64,000 nucleotides of DNA from an uncultured Alphaproteobacteria bacterium (GTDB taxonomy: Bacteria > Pseudomonadota > Alphaproteobacteria > HIMB59 > GCA-002718135), in the NCBI GenBank assembly GCA_902570155.1, contig CACFXU010000005.1:1-64000 (forward strand), in the 5' to 3' direction. Positions 34,109 to 41,864 of the stretch are shown here, in pieces; position 1 is the stretch's first letter, and every line of letters begins with the position of its first letter. A model generated the notes under the pieces. The model saw only the letters and a program-made list of their open reading frames with translations. It ran no database searches and was not told where the DNA came from. A program made the translations under genes and the position numbers.

Positions 34109-34876
34109 ATGGCTGAAGAACTCTTAAAATTACAAAATATTTACAAAAACTTTGGAAATGTAAAAGTTTTAAAAGATGTGAATATCAAAATAAACAAAGG
34201 TGAAGTAGTAGCTTTAATCGGTGATAATGGAGCTGGAAAATCTACACTTATTAAAGTTATAACTGGAGTTCATAGTCCAAACTCGGGAAAAGTTTTTTTT
34301 AAAGAAAAAGAAGTACAAATTAAATCAGTTGCTCAATCAAGAAAAATGGGGATTGAAGCAGTGTATCAAGAAAGAGCATTATGTGATCAGCAAGAATTAT
34401 ACAGAAATATCTTTGCAGGAAGAGAGATTACAAATTCATTTGGTTTTTTGGATATAAAAAAACAAAGAAAAGAAGCAGAAAAAATTTTACGTGACTATAT
34501 AGGCTTTACTTCAAAAGCTATAACAGTTGACTCTCAAGTAATGGGACTTTCTGGTGGTGAAAAACAAGGTGTAGCTTTTGGTAGATCATTGTATTTTAAT
34601 TCTGATTTAATCGTATTAGATGAACCAACAATGGGATTATCGATACAAGAAACAGAAAAAGTCCTTAATTTTGTAAAAGGTTTAAAGAATGAAAACAAAT
34701 CTGCAATATTTATCGATCATAATATTATACACGTATATGGAGCTGCAGATAGATTTATTATTTTAGATAGAGGTGAGGTTGTTGGGGAATTTAATAAAGA
34801 AGATATATCAAGAGAAGAACTTGTTCAAAAAATGATTCAACTTCATGAATCAGGAAAAATAAAAGTGGAAGATTAA
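34109..34876 (+). CDS. Sugar ABC transporter ATP-binding protein, single-domain (FrcA-like)
   Basis: This 255-residue ATPase energises sugar import. It has Walker A GDNGAGKSTL, the Q-loop in VYQERALCD, the signature LSGGEKQGVAFGRSL, Walker B LIVLDEPTMGLS and the switch His in FIDHNI. CUT2 ATPases of the RbsA type are usually near 500 residues with two fused domains. This is a half-length form as in the rhizobial fructose system FrcA. The start lies directly behind the hairpin described above; the stop abuts the permease start. Confidence 0.93.
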   Translation: MAEELLKLQNIYKNFGNVKVLKDVNIKINKGEVVALIGDNGAGKSTLIKVITGVHSPNSGKVFFKEKEVQIKSVAQSRKMGIEAVYQERALCDQQELYRNIFAGREITNSFGFLDIKKQRKEAEKILRDYIGFTSKAITVDSQVMGLSGGEKQGVAFGRSLYFNSDLIVLDEPTMGLSIQETEKVLNFVKGLKNENKSAIFIDHNIIHVYGAADRFIILDRGEVVGEFNKEDISREELVQKMIQLHESGKIKVED

Positions 34877-35854
34877 ATGAATAATTTATTAAATAGTTAT
34901 TTTGTAAAAACTCACAAACTTGAAATTAGTATTACTATAATTGCTGTAGTACTATTCCTAATTTATTTTCTTGGCGCACCACATGTATTTACAAGATTTC
35001 CTATTTATAGAGCTTTTATGCAATCAATGCCTTTTTTTGGAATTATTGCTATATCAGCAACATTTGTTGTTACACTTGGTGAAATTGATTTATCATTTCC
35101 ATCTATAGTTGGAATTACATCTCTCATATTTGGAATTATAATGACATCGACTGGTGGTAACTTTTTTATAGCATTTATTTTGGCAACTTCACTTGGAATG
35201 TTTGCTGGATTAGTAAATGGATTACTTGTTACTAAAATTGGTATACCTTCAATAGTTGCCACTATAGGTACATTATTTTTTTGGCGTGGATTAGTTAATG
35301 TAATTTCTCAAGGTAGCGGTATTGCAATCGTCGATGTAGCAGATGGAACATGGCATCATATGATATTTGTTGAAAAATTATTTGGAAAAATTCCAATGCA
35401 ATTTATTTGGTTTATTGTATTAACTGGATTGATGCAATGGGTTTATCGATACCATAAATTTGGAAATCATATCCACTTTGTAGGCGATAACAAAGCAAGT
35501 GCTCAAATGATGGGAATTAACGTTGATAATGTAAAAATTATTGCTTTTGTTCAACTAGGATTTTTCTCTGCATTAGCAGGAATTTTTACAATGTATGAAA
35601 TGCTATATTTCTGGCCTACACAAGGTGAAGGTTTGATGTTAACAACACTAGCAGCCGTCTTTGTTGGTGGCACTTCAGTCTTTGGTGGTAAAGGTACTAT
35701 TTTTGGAACTTTTATTGGAGTATTAATTATTGGATCATTAGAATCAGGAATAGTTGCTTTAGGCTTATCTGGTTTTTATGTAAAATTTATTAACGGACTC
35801 ATGATAACAGTAGCCGTAACAGTCTACGCCCTAATACAAAGAAGAAAAAATTAA
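34877..35854 (+). CDS. Sugar ABC transporter permease (RbsC/FrcC type)
   Basis: This is a 325-residue inner-membrane permease with about eight to ten hydrophobic helices. Family blocks are LGEIDLSFPSIVGI, GLVNGLLVTKIGIPSIVATIGTLFFWRGL, and the late GGTSVFGGKGTIFGTFIGVLIIGSLESG. It completes the binding-protein/ATPase/permease set. It overlaps the 3' end of the convergent SDR gene by 4 bp. Confidence 0.94.
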   Translation: MNNLLNSYFVKTHKLEISITIIAVVLFLIYFLGAPHVFTRFPIYRAFMQSMPFFGIIAISATFVVTLGEIDLSFPSIVGITSLIFGIIMTSTGGNFFIAFILATSLGMFAGLVNGLLVTKIGIPSIVATIGTLFFWRGLVNVISQGSGIAIVDVADGTWHHMIFVEKLFGKIPMQFIWFIVLTGLMQWVYRYHKFGNHIHFVGDNKASAQMMGINVDNVKIIAFVQLGFFSALAGIFTMYEMLYFWPTQGEGLMLTTLAAVFVGGTSVFGGKGTIFGTFIGVLIIGSLESGIVALGLSGFYVKFINGLMITVAVTVYALIQRRKN

Positions 35855-36588
35855 TAAGTAGCTCTACCACCACTCAAATCAAAAGTTGATCCTGTGGTAT
35901 AAGAATTTTCTTCAGAAGACATCCATGCAACTAAAGAAGCTAATTCTTCTACTAATACAAATCTATTTCTTGGAATTTTTGATAACATATAATCAATATG
36001 TTCTTGTGTAATTTGATCAAAAATACGCGTCTTAGCAGGTGCAGGGGTAACACAATTAACTGAAATGTTATTATCAGCTAATTCTTTTCCTAAAGATTTA
36101 GTAAGTGCAATAACTCCTGCTTTTGCTGCACTATAAGGCATTGCATTAGGATTACCCTCCTTACCAGCTATCGAGGAAATATTAACGATACGTCCATAAT
36201 TATTTTTGATAAAATGAGGAACTATAGTTTTGCAGCAATAAAATACTCCAGTTAGATCAATGTCGATAACTTTTTGCCATTCCTCAAGTGGATAATCCCA
36301 TGTCTTAAAGTTTGGTCCAGCTATTCCTGCATTATTTATTAAAATATCAATTTTGTTTTCATGTGTAAGACTTTCAGCAAATGCATTCTCTACACTTTTA
36401 TAATTTGAAACATCAACTTCAATTTTTTGAGTATTTTTTAGATCAACTTTATTTAAATATTCTGTATCTTTATCCCATATTAGTACTTTTGCACCTGACT
36501 CTATAAATCTTTTTGTAATTGCTAACCCAAAGCCTTGCGCTCCACCCGTTACAATTGCTACTCTATTTTCTAAATTAATTTTATTCAT
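35851..36588 (-). CDS. Short-chain dehydrogenase/reductase (sugar or sugar-acid type)
   Basis: The 245-residue NAD(P)-dependent SDR has the cofactor motif Thr14-Gly-Gly-X3-Gly-X-Gly (TGGAQGFG), NNAGIAGPN, and the catalytic Ser138, Tyr152 and Lys156 (PYSAAKAG). The C-terminal end is STFDLSGGRATY. In context it may oxidise a 2-keto-3-deoxy sugar acid or a sugar, as SDRs do in the oxidative fucose and rhamnose pathways. That is inference; it is transcribed with peroxiredoxin and dsbD rather than the sugar operon. It overlaps the peroxiredoxin stop by 4 bp. Confidence 0.9.
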   Translation of the reverse strand: MNKINLENRVAIVTGGAQGFGLAITKRFIESGAKVLIWDKDTEYLNKVDLKNTQKIEVDVSNYKSVENAFAESLTHENKIDILINNAGIAGPNFKTWDYPLEEWQKVIDIDLTGVFYCCKTIVPHFIKNNYGRIVNISSIAGKEGNPNAMPYSAAKAGVIALTKSLGKELADNNISVNCVTPAPAKTRIFDQITQEHIDYMLSKIPRNRFVLVEELASLVAWMSSEENSYTTGSTFDLSGGRATY

Positions 36589-37061
36589 TGGATTTGTTCT
36601 AAAATATATTCAGCTGAACTAACACGGTATTCACCATCATTTTCAATAAATTTGTTTATAATCATATTATTCTCAATAATCATGGCAAACCTTCGACACC
36701 TAAAACCCATATAATTTTTTGTCTTATCAGATAGCAAGTCAAAATATTTTGTAATCTCAGCATTTCCATCTGCAATTCCATTGATTATTTCTCCGTTTGT
36801 ATAACTCAATAACCAAGATTTCATCACATGCTCATCATTTACAGATAGACAGTAAATGCCATCAATTTTTTTATTTATAAATGAATTAAATAATTTTATG
36901 TAACCGGGAAAATGTTTCTCAGAACAGGTTGGCGTAAATGCTCCTGGCACACCAAATAAGATAATTTTTTTATTTATAAATTCATTTTTTAATGAAGATA
37001 CTGAAGAAACACCCTTTTTAATAATAGGCACTTTAAAATCATCAATAATCATTTTTATCAT
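36585..37061 (-). CDS. Peroxiredoxin (Prx5/AhpE-like redoxin)
   Basis: This is a 158-residue thiol peroxidase that reduces hydroperoxides. The peroxidatic cysteine is Cys46 in PGAFTPTCSEKHFPG, the hallmark of the Prx5 group, and the second block YCLSVNDEHVMKSW matches the family. No fused glutaredoxin domain is present. The gene overlaps dsbD upstream and the SDR downstream by 4 bp each, a tightly coupled operon. Confidence 0.92.
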   Translation of the reverse strand: MIKMIIDDFKVPIIKKGVSSVSSLKNEFINKKIILFGVPGAFTPTCSEKHFPGYIKLFNSFINKKIDGIYCLSVNDEHVMKSWLLSYTNGEIINGIADGNAEITKYFDLLSDKTKNYMGFRCRRFAMIIENNMIINKFIENDGEYRVSSAEYILEQIQ

Positions 37062-39112
37062 TTAACTTTATTATATGTTTCAAAAATTTGTTTCTCAGTT
37101 AATATTTCATTCATTACTATGCCTTCGGGAAACTTTGAAGAATAAAATGCATTAAAAGGTATGCCAAATTTATTGTATTTTTTTAAAAATTTATTTATTT
37201 TTTCATTAGGTTGTGTCCAATCAGCTTTTATCAATGTCACTTCTTGTGAATCAAAAAAATCTGAAACTGTTTTTGAATTTAAAACATTAATTTTATTAAA
37301 CTTACAGGTAATGCACCAATCTGCTGTTATATCTAAAAAAACAATTTCATTATTAGCTATTATTTCAGGAATAATTTTGGAATTAAAATCTAACCAATTA
37401 TTACTTTTATAATTTTCTTCATTAATTTTTTGAAATGAATTTAAATATGGAGTTAAAAAGAAAATAATTATTAAAGAAATAATTAAGGGAATTTGATAAA
37501 TTCTAAATTTTAAAATTGCTGATATTAAGATCAATAAAACAGTAAATGTAACTATAAAAAAATAATTGAAATAATTATTTAATATACTTAAAAGCCAAAC
37601 AATTGTTATGAATAATAAAATAGATAAAAAATATTTAAAATAAATCATCCATTTTCCAGAACGAGGTAAGAAGGAAATCAGACCTGGAAAAAAAGCTATA
37701 ATCAAATAAGGTAAACTCATTCCTATACCCATAAAACAGAATATTAAGAATAAATATGTTGTTGATTGAGTAAAAGCAGCCGTTACAGCTGTTCCTAAAT
37801 AAGGTGCAGAACATGGTGTAGCAAGTAGTGTAGCAAAAAAACCATTAAAAAAATTCTTTGTATAAAAATTGTTTCCTGAATTTAAAATTTTTGATGAAGA
37901 TAAAAAACTTGGTAAATTTATTTGGAAAAGACCAAGAGTGTTCAAGAAGAACATTGATATAATTATCAAAATGAACATTAAAAAGTAAGGTTCTTGAAAT
38001 TGCATACCCCAAGATATTGAAATATTAATTTGTTTCAGGATAGCAAAAAATACACCAAGTATTAGAAAAGAAGAGATAATACCCAATACGGTTATAAAAA
38101 AACTACTTTTAATCTTTTTATCCTCAGTATTAATTACAGATAATAATTTTAACGATAATACTGGAAAAACACATGGCATAAGATTCAAAATAAACCCACC
38201 TAATAGTGAAATTAAGAGTAAGTATATAAGACTAGTATTTGTAGAGATATTTTTATCTACATTTTCAATTTCAACACTTTTTTCAACTTTAAAGCTGTGA
38301 TTATTATCATAAAAAAATATTTCTATTGGAAATTTTTTTTCATTAAACTGATCAGCACTGTAATATAAAGAGGTATTCAATTTTTGGAAATCAAGGGAAT
38401 AATTATTTATTGGTTCTACAACAGGTAGTCCAAATGGTGTGTGGATAAAAATTTTTGGATCATCAAAAAAAGAGTTAGTTGATATTTCTATATCAAAAAT
38501 AACACTATTGTTATTTTCAATAGCCTTGAATGAGAAATTAGAAATAGGTGTAAAATCAATATTATTATTTAATGTAGTAGATAGAACTTTTTCAATTTCA
38601 AAAAAATAATCTGTATATTCACCATCTCCAGATGGTATATTTAGAAAAATATCTGCACTACCTGGAATGCAAACATCTTTACAAACTAAATAATTAATAT
38701 TTAAATTTAAATTTGTTTGTTTTTGATTATCTTCTAGATCTACAATCAAAGGAAAGATAACTTTATCTTTATATCCAATTGATTTTAAACCTAGTATTTC
38801 AAATTCTATTGGCTCTGGCCATAGTATTTTAATATCATTAACATTCGAAGAATTATTCCATATAATTTTTTGAGGAAAACCTCCTCCTCCAGGAGATTTC
38901 CAATACGTTTTCCATTCATCTTCTAGTTCGTATTCTAATGCTAAAATTAATTTATTATTATTTGATGCAGTCATTGGTGAAATTAATCTAACTTTTGATT
39001 TTTCACTAATTGCCCAATCTGAAGATAAGGAGTATCCAGCTGTGCTAAATAGTCCAAAAGCAAATATTATTGCAATTTTTAATAGATTTATAACTTTTAT
39101 TACCTTGTCCAT
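37058..39112 (-). CDS. dsbD: Thiol:disulfide interchange protein DsbD
   Basis: DsbD moves reducing power from the cytoplasm to periplasmic thiols. The 684-residue protein has a signal peptide (about 1-28) and an N-terminal periplasmic domain with Cys144 and Cys148 (YLVCKDVCIPG). The transmembrane domain has its two functional cysteines in LNLMPCVFPVLSL and ATPCSAPYLGTA. A C-terminal periplasmic thioredoxin domain has Cys600-Ile-Thr-Cys603 (DWCITCKFN). All three redox pairs are present. It heads an operon with peroxiredoxin and an SDR, and is divergent from yqgE (57 bp). Confidence 0.95.
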   Translation of the reverse strand: MDKVIKVINLLKIAIIFAFGLFSTAGYSLSSDWAISEKSKVRLISPMTASNNNKLILALEYELEDEWKTYWKSPGGGGFPQKIIWNNSSNVNDIKILWPEPIEFEILGLKSIGYKDKVIFPLIVDLEDNQKQTNLNLNINYLVCKDVCIPGSADIFLNIPSGDGEYTDYFFEIEKVLSTTLNNNIDFTPISNFSFKAIENNNSVIFDIEISTNSFFDDPKIFIHTPFGLPVVEPINNYSLDFQKLNTSLYYSADQFNEKKFPIEIFFYDNNHSFKVEKSVEIENVDKNISTNTSLIYLLLISLLGGFILNLMPCVFPVLSLKLLSVINTEDKKIKSSFFITVLGIISSFLILGVFFAILKQINISISWGMQFQEPYFLMFILIIISMFFLNTLGLFQINLPSFLSSSKILNSGNNFYTKNFFNGFFATLLATPCSAPYLGTAVTAAFTQSTTYLFLIFCFMGIGMSLPYLIIAFFPGLISFLPRSGKWMIYFKYFLSILLFITIVWLLSILNNYFNYFFIVTFTVLLILISAILKFRIYQIPLIISLIIIFFLTPYLNSFQKINEENYKSNNWLDFNSKIIPEIIANNEIVFLDITADWCITCKFNKINVLNSKTVSDFFDSQEVTLIKADWTQPNEKINKFLKKYNKFGIPFNAFYSSKFPEGIVMNEILTEKQIFETYNKVK

Positions 39113-39169
39113 ATAAAATAAATCAATACAATATTGAAAAATATAAATTAACGCGAATATATATACTAT

Positions 39170-39721
39170 ATGAATTTAACTGGTCAGTTCTTAATTTCAA
39201 TGCCTTCATTAGAAGATGATAGATTTGAAAAAACGGTGATTTATATGTGTGCTCACTCAAAAGATGGGGCTATGGGTATAATAATCAACAAAAAAATCGA
39301 TTATGACCTTTACCCCGATTTGCTTGAACAACTAGGTATAGACAAGCCTTTGGAAGATAAGAAACTTTACATTCGCTATGGTGGTCCTGTTGAAAGTGGC
39401 AGAGGGTTCGTTTTACATTCTGACGAAGTAATTCAAAAGGAAACCCTAACAATAGATAAAGGTGTGGCGTTAACTAGTACCTCAGAATTTTTTGAAGACC
39501 TCTCTAAAGGTAATGGTCCAAAGAATAGTATTCTAGCTCTTGGATATGCAGGATGGGGTCCAGGACAAATTGAGAAAGAACTAGCATCAAATAGTTGGAT
39601 GACGCTAAAAACAAATAGTGATTTTATTTTTGATGAAAAAGTTAATAATAAGTGGAAAGATGCATTTAATTTATTAGGAATAGATGCAAGTAAACTATCA
39701 ATTTTCTCTGGTAACTGTTAA
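39170..39721 (+). CDS. YqgE/AlgH-family protein (UPF0301)
   Basis: This 183-residue conserved protein of unclear function was named from an alginate regulator in Pseudomonas. Family blocks are LTGQFLISMPSLEDDRFEKTV, MGIIINKKI, the central RYGGPVESGRGFVLHS and LGYAGWGPGQIEKEL. It is a stand-alone gene on the + strand. Its stop abuts the end of the convergent small basic protein gene. Confidence 0.93.
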   Translation: MNLTGQFLISMPSLEDDRFEKTVIYMCAHSKDGAMGIIINKKIDYDLYPDLLEQLGIDKPLEDKKLYIRYGGPVESGRGFVLHSDEVIQKETLTIDKGVALTSTSEFFEDLSKGNGPKNSILALGYAGWGPGQIEKELASNSWMTLKTNSDFIFDEKVNNKWKDAFNLLGIDASKLSIFSGNC

Positions 39722-39913
39722 TTATAGAATAATTTCAAAAACCCTTTCCTTATCTTTTTCTAAAACTTTTTTTATTTTAAATTTTGCAGTTTTTGTAAGT
39801 TTTGTTCCTTTATTAGTCACAAATGATTTCATTTTAATTACTTCTTTTTCAGGCATTTTTCTTTCATATTTCAAAGTATGTTTCTTTCCAGTAATAATAA
39901 ATGATGTTTTCAT
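39722..39913 (-). CDS. Small basic hypothetical protein (63 aa)
   Basis: I do not recognise this protein. It is 63 residues, highly charged with about 17 lysines, without a membrane segment or cysteine. A good Shine-Dalgarno AGAGGAA (39921-39927) lies 7 nt before the ATG, in a genome where most genes lack one, which supports it as a real gene. It follows the MarR-like regulator and the ammonium transporter on the same strand. An overlapping + strand frame (39684-39929) is probably its shadow. A nucleic-acid-binding role is possible from charge alone. Confidence 0.65.
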   Translation of the reverse strand: MKTSFIITGKKHTLKYERKMPEKEVIKMKSFVTNKGTKLTKTAKFKIKKVLEKDKERVFEIIL

Positions 39914-39943
39914 ATATAATTTCCTCTGACTGATTGAAATAAA

Positions 39944-40318
39944 TTAATTTTCTAAACTCAACTTACTAAAAAATGAACCCTCTTTTTGTAACCAAGAGTT
40001 AATCATATTAAAAAAATTATTGCTTAAGTAGTAATTTTTTATTCGTTTATCTGTTTTACTTTGCTCTTTTACAAAAATATTTTTTTCCAAGGCTTCGTTT
40101 AAAATTGATTGAATAGAAGATCTAGAACCAATAGACTTAGGAATATTTGCACAAATTGTTTCAAATGAAATTCCATTTAATTTATTATTTTCATAGATCT
40201 CTAGAGAGATAACATGGTGTAAAATTGATTTAAATAAAAATTTTGAAACATAATCTTCTGAAAAGAAGCTTGAATATATGTTTCTTTTTTTTTCTTTAAT
40301 AATTTCTGTTTCAGTCAT
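39944..40318 (-). CDS. MarR-like winged-helix transcriptional regulator
   Basis: This is a 124-residue protein with the look of a MarR winged helix. A helix-turn-helix segment ICANIPKSIGSRSSIQSILN is followed by LEKNIFVKEQSKTDKRIKNYYLS, the usual recognition helix, beta-wing and wing-tip Asp-Lys-Arg. No ligand domain beyond the dimer helices is seen. It lies about 100 bp behind the ammonium transporter on the same strand and may respond to the same signal, but its targets are unknown. The start has a very strong Shine-Dalgarno (GGGAGGG, 40323-40329). Confidence 0.75.
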   Translation of the reverse strand: MTETEIIKEKKRNIYSSFFSEDYVSKFLFKSILHHVISLEIYENNKLNGISFETICANIPKSIGSRSSIQSILNEALEKNIFVKEQSKTDKRIKNYYLSNNFFNMINSWLQKEGSFFSKLSLEN

Positions 40319-40320
40319 TT

Positions 40321-40369
40321 AGCCCTCCCACTAATGTTTAAGAGTTTTGGGAGAGCAAATGCTCTCCCA
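40321..40369 (-). promoter_or_regulatory. Mutually exclusive hairpins before the MarR-like gene
   Basis: In the minus-strand RNA, three segments are ordered A = TGGGAGAGC (40369-40361), B = GCTCTCCCA (40356-40348) and C = TGGGAGGGC (40330-40322). B pairs perfectly with A (9 bp, 4-nt loop) and also with C with one G-U wobble. C contains the ribosome binding site of the gene starting at 40318. A:B leaves the site free, B:C hides it. Read on the + strand, the A/B palindrome is followed by six T and also resembles an intrinsic terminator. Confidence 0.6.
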
Positions 40370-40418
40370 TTTTTTAGTGACCAACTATAAGGAGTTGATG
40401 TGCTAATCACTAAATTCA

Positions 40419-41705
40419 TTAGTCTCTGATGCTATAAGCCATTACGCCTACTTCAGATTTATCAGTACCAAGTTTTTCAGCTTCTTCACTTATTCTAATA
40501 CCAAAGAGCATTTTCATGATGTACCAAATTATAAATGATACGACAAAAACGAAAACGTTAATTGCTATTATACCGTAAAGTTGAGCTCCAAAACTTGCTG
40601 CGCTGTTTGAAATTGGAACAACTAATGTTCCAAAAATTCCAGCAAAACCGTGAACAGGAATTGCACCTACAACGTCGTCAATTTTTAGAGATATTAAAAG
40701 TCTAGTACCGTAGAAGACAATTAAACCACCAACTGCACCAATGATTATTGCTAGGATTGGTGATGGAGCTAATGGTTCTGCTGTAATTGCTACTAAACCA
40801 CCCAATGCACCATTAAGCATCATAACAACATCTGTTTTACCCGTTACTAGTCTTGAAATTACTGCACAAGCCATTACACCTGCGCCAGCTGCCAAGTTAG
40901 TATTAATATATATTGTTGCTACTGCTGTAACATCATCAAATGTACCCATTGCAAGTTGAGATCCACCATTAAATCCGAACCATCCAAGCCATAGGATAAA
41001 TACACCAAGAGTTGCAAGAGGTATTGAAGAATTTGCAAAAGGCTCCATTGGAGCTGCTTCACCACTATCAGTGAATCTTCCTAATCTTGGGCCTAATAAA
41101 ATTGCACCAGCAAGTGCTGCTGCCGCTCCTGCACTATGTACTAGAGTTGAACCAGCAAAATCTGAGAAACCAGCTTCCGCTAAGTATCCTCCGCCCCACT
41201 GCCAACCCATTTCGATTGGATAGATGAACCCAGTTAATAAGGCACAAAAAATAAAGAATGGCCAAATTTTTATTCTTTCAGCTAGTGTTCCAGATACAAT
41301 TGAGCATGTTGTTGCACAAAATACCATCTGAAAGAACCAGTCAGAACCATCTGAATAACCTGTATCGACGGCGCTACCATCACTCCAAGGAATTGGAGAT
41401 CCAATAAATCCACCAGCGGGTATACCGTAAGCCATATTGTATCCGACTAACCAAAACATTATTCCTGCAATTGAATACAAGCCGATGTTTTTAGCTGCAA
41501 TTGTTGCTACACTTTTGGATGTAACAAGTCCTGATTCAAGCATTGCAAATCCTGCTGCCATCCACATGACCAAGAACCCAGATACAAGAAATAGGAAAGT
41601 ATTTAATATGTATTGCACTTCACCATCTACCTCTGCTCTTGCGTAAGAGCTAAAAAGTAAGAAGACAGTTACAATGCTAATGAAATATATAGATTTTTTT
41701 AACAT
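40419..41705 (-). CDS. amt: Ammonium transporter (Amt/MEP family)
   Basis: This protein conducts ammonium across the inner membrane. From ATG 41705 it has 428 residues, a cleavable or first hydrophobic segment (about 4-24) and eleven further helices. Amt blocks are MWMAAGFAMLESGLV, DFAGSTLVHSAGAAAALAGA with the pore-region His, WLGWFGFNGGS and DVVGAIPVHGFAGIFGTL with the second His. Shine-Dalgarno GGAGG (41710-41714) supports this start; an in-frame ATG at 41735 lies within a leader hairpin. No PII gene (glnK) accompanies it here. The leader carries two glutamine riboswitch-like RNAs, so expression should fall or rise with glutamine rather than by PII/NtrC alone. Confidence 0.95.
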   Translation of the reverse strand: MLKKSIYFISIVTVFLLFSSYARAEVDGEVQYILNTFLFLVSGFLVMWMAAGFAMLESGLVTSKSVATIAAKNIGLYSIAGIMFWLVGYNMAYGIPAGGFIGSPIPWSDGSAVDTGYSDGSDWFFQMVFCATTCSIVSGTLAERIKIWPFFIFCALLTGFIYPIEMGWQWGGGYLAEAGFSDFAGSTLVHSAGAAAALAGAILLGPRLGRFTDSGEAAPMEPFANSSIPLATLGVFILWLGWFGFNGGSQLAMGTFDDVTAVATIYINTNLAAGAGVMACAVISRLVTGKTDVVMMLNGALGGLVAITAEPLAPSPILAIIIGAVGGLIVFYGTRLLISLKIDDVVGAIPVHGFAGIFGTLVVPISNSAASFGAQLYGIIAINVFVFVVSFIIWYIMKMLFGIRISEEAEKLGTDKSEVGVMAYSIRD

Positions 41706-41797
41706 TAATCCTCCATTATAAATTTCACAGTACATGGCTCACACTGAGTCATGTGTTACTTTTCATGCTTAGCTATGGAAATTAATTACTAAGATCC

Positions 41798-41847
41798 GCG
41801 TTCCTTCGGTTTAACCTACTTCCGATTTGCAAACTGCAAATTGAACG
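41798..41847 (-). ncRNA. glnA RNA (glutamine riboswitch) aptamer, proximal copy
   Basis: The minus-strand RNA matches the glnA RNA consensus as I know it. An outer P1 stem is formed by CGTTC (41847-41843) and GAACG at the 3' end. A variable hairpin follows (ATTTGCA/TGCAAAT). Then come the conserved CGGAAGTAGG (41824-41815), a short loop and CCGAAGGAACGC (41809-41798). The conserved blocks form the E-loop-like ligand-binding junction of glutamine riboswitches known from cyanobacteria and marine metagenomes. It lies 92 nt upstream of the ammonium transporter start, a nitrogen gene, as expected for the class. Confidence 0.92.
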
Positions 41848-41864
41848 ATTTTATAACTTTGCAT

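Noticed and set aside
39684..39929. An 81-residue hydrophobic + strand frame
   Set aside because: It overlaps the end of yqgE in another frame and lies antisense to the 63-residue minus-strand gene, which has a clear Shine-Dalgarno; its hydrophobicity is what the complement of a Lys-rich gene produces.
40348..40375. Simple terminator for the ammonium transporter transcript
   Set aside because: The T-run follows the hairpin only on the + strand, while amt is on the minus strand, and no + strand gene closely precedes it; the pairing with the downstream ribosome binding site is the better explanation, although + strand readthrough from yqgE cannot be excluded.
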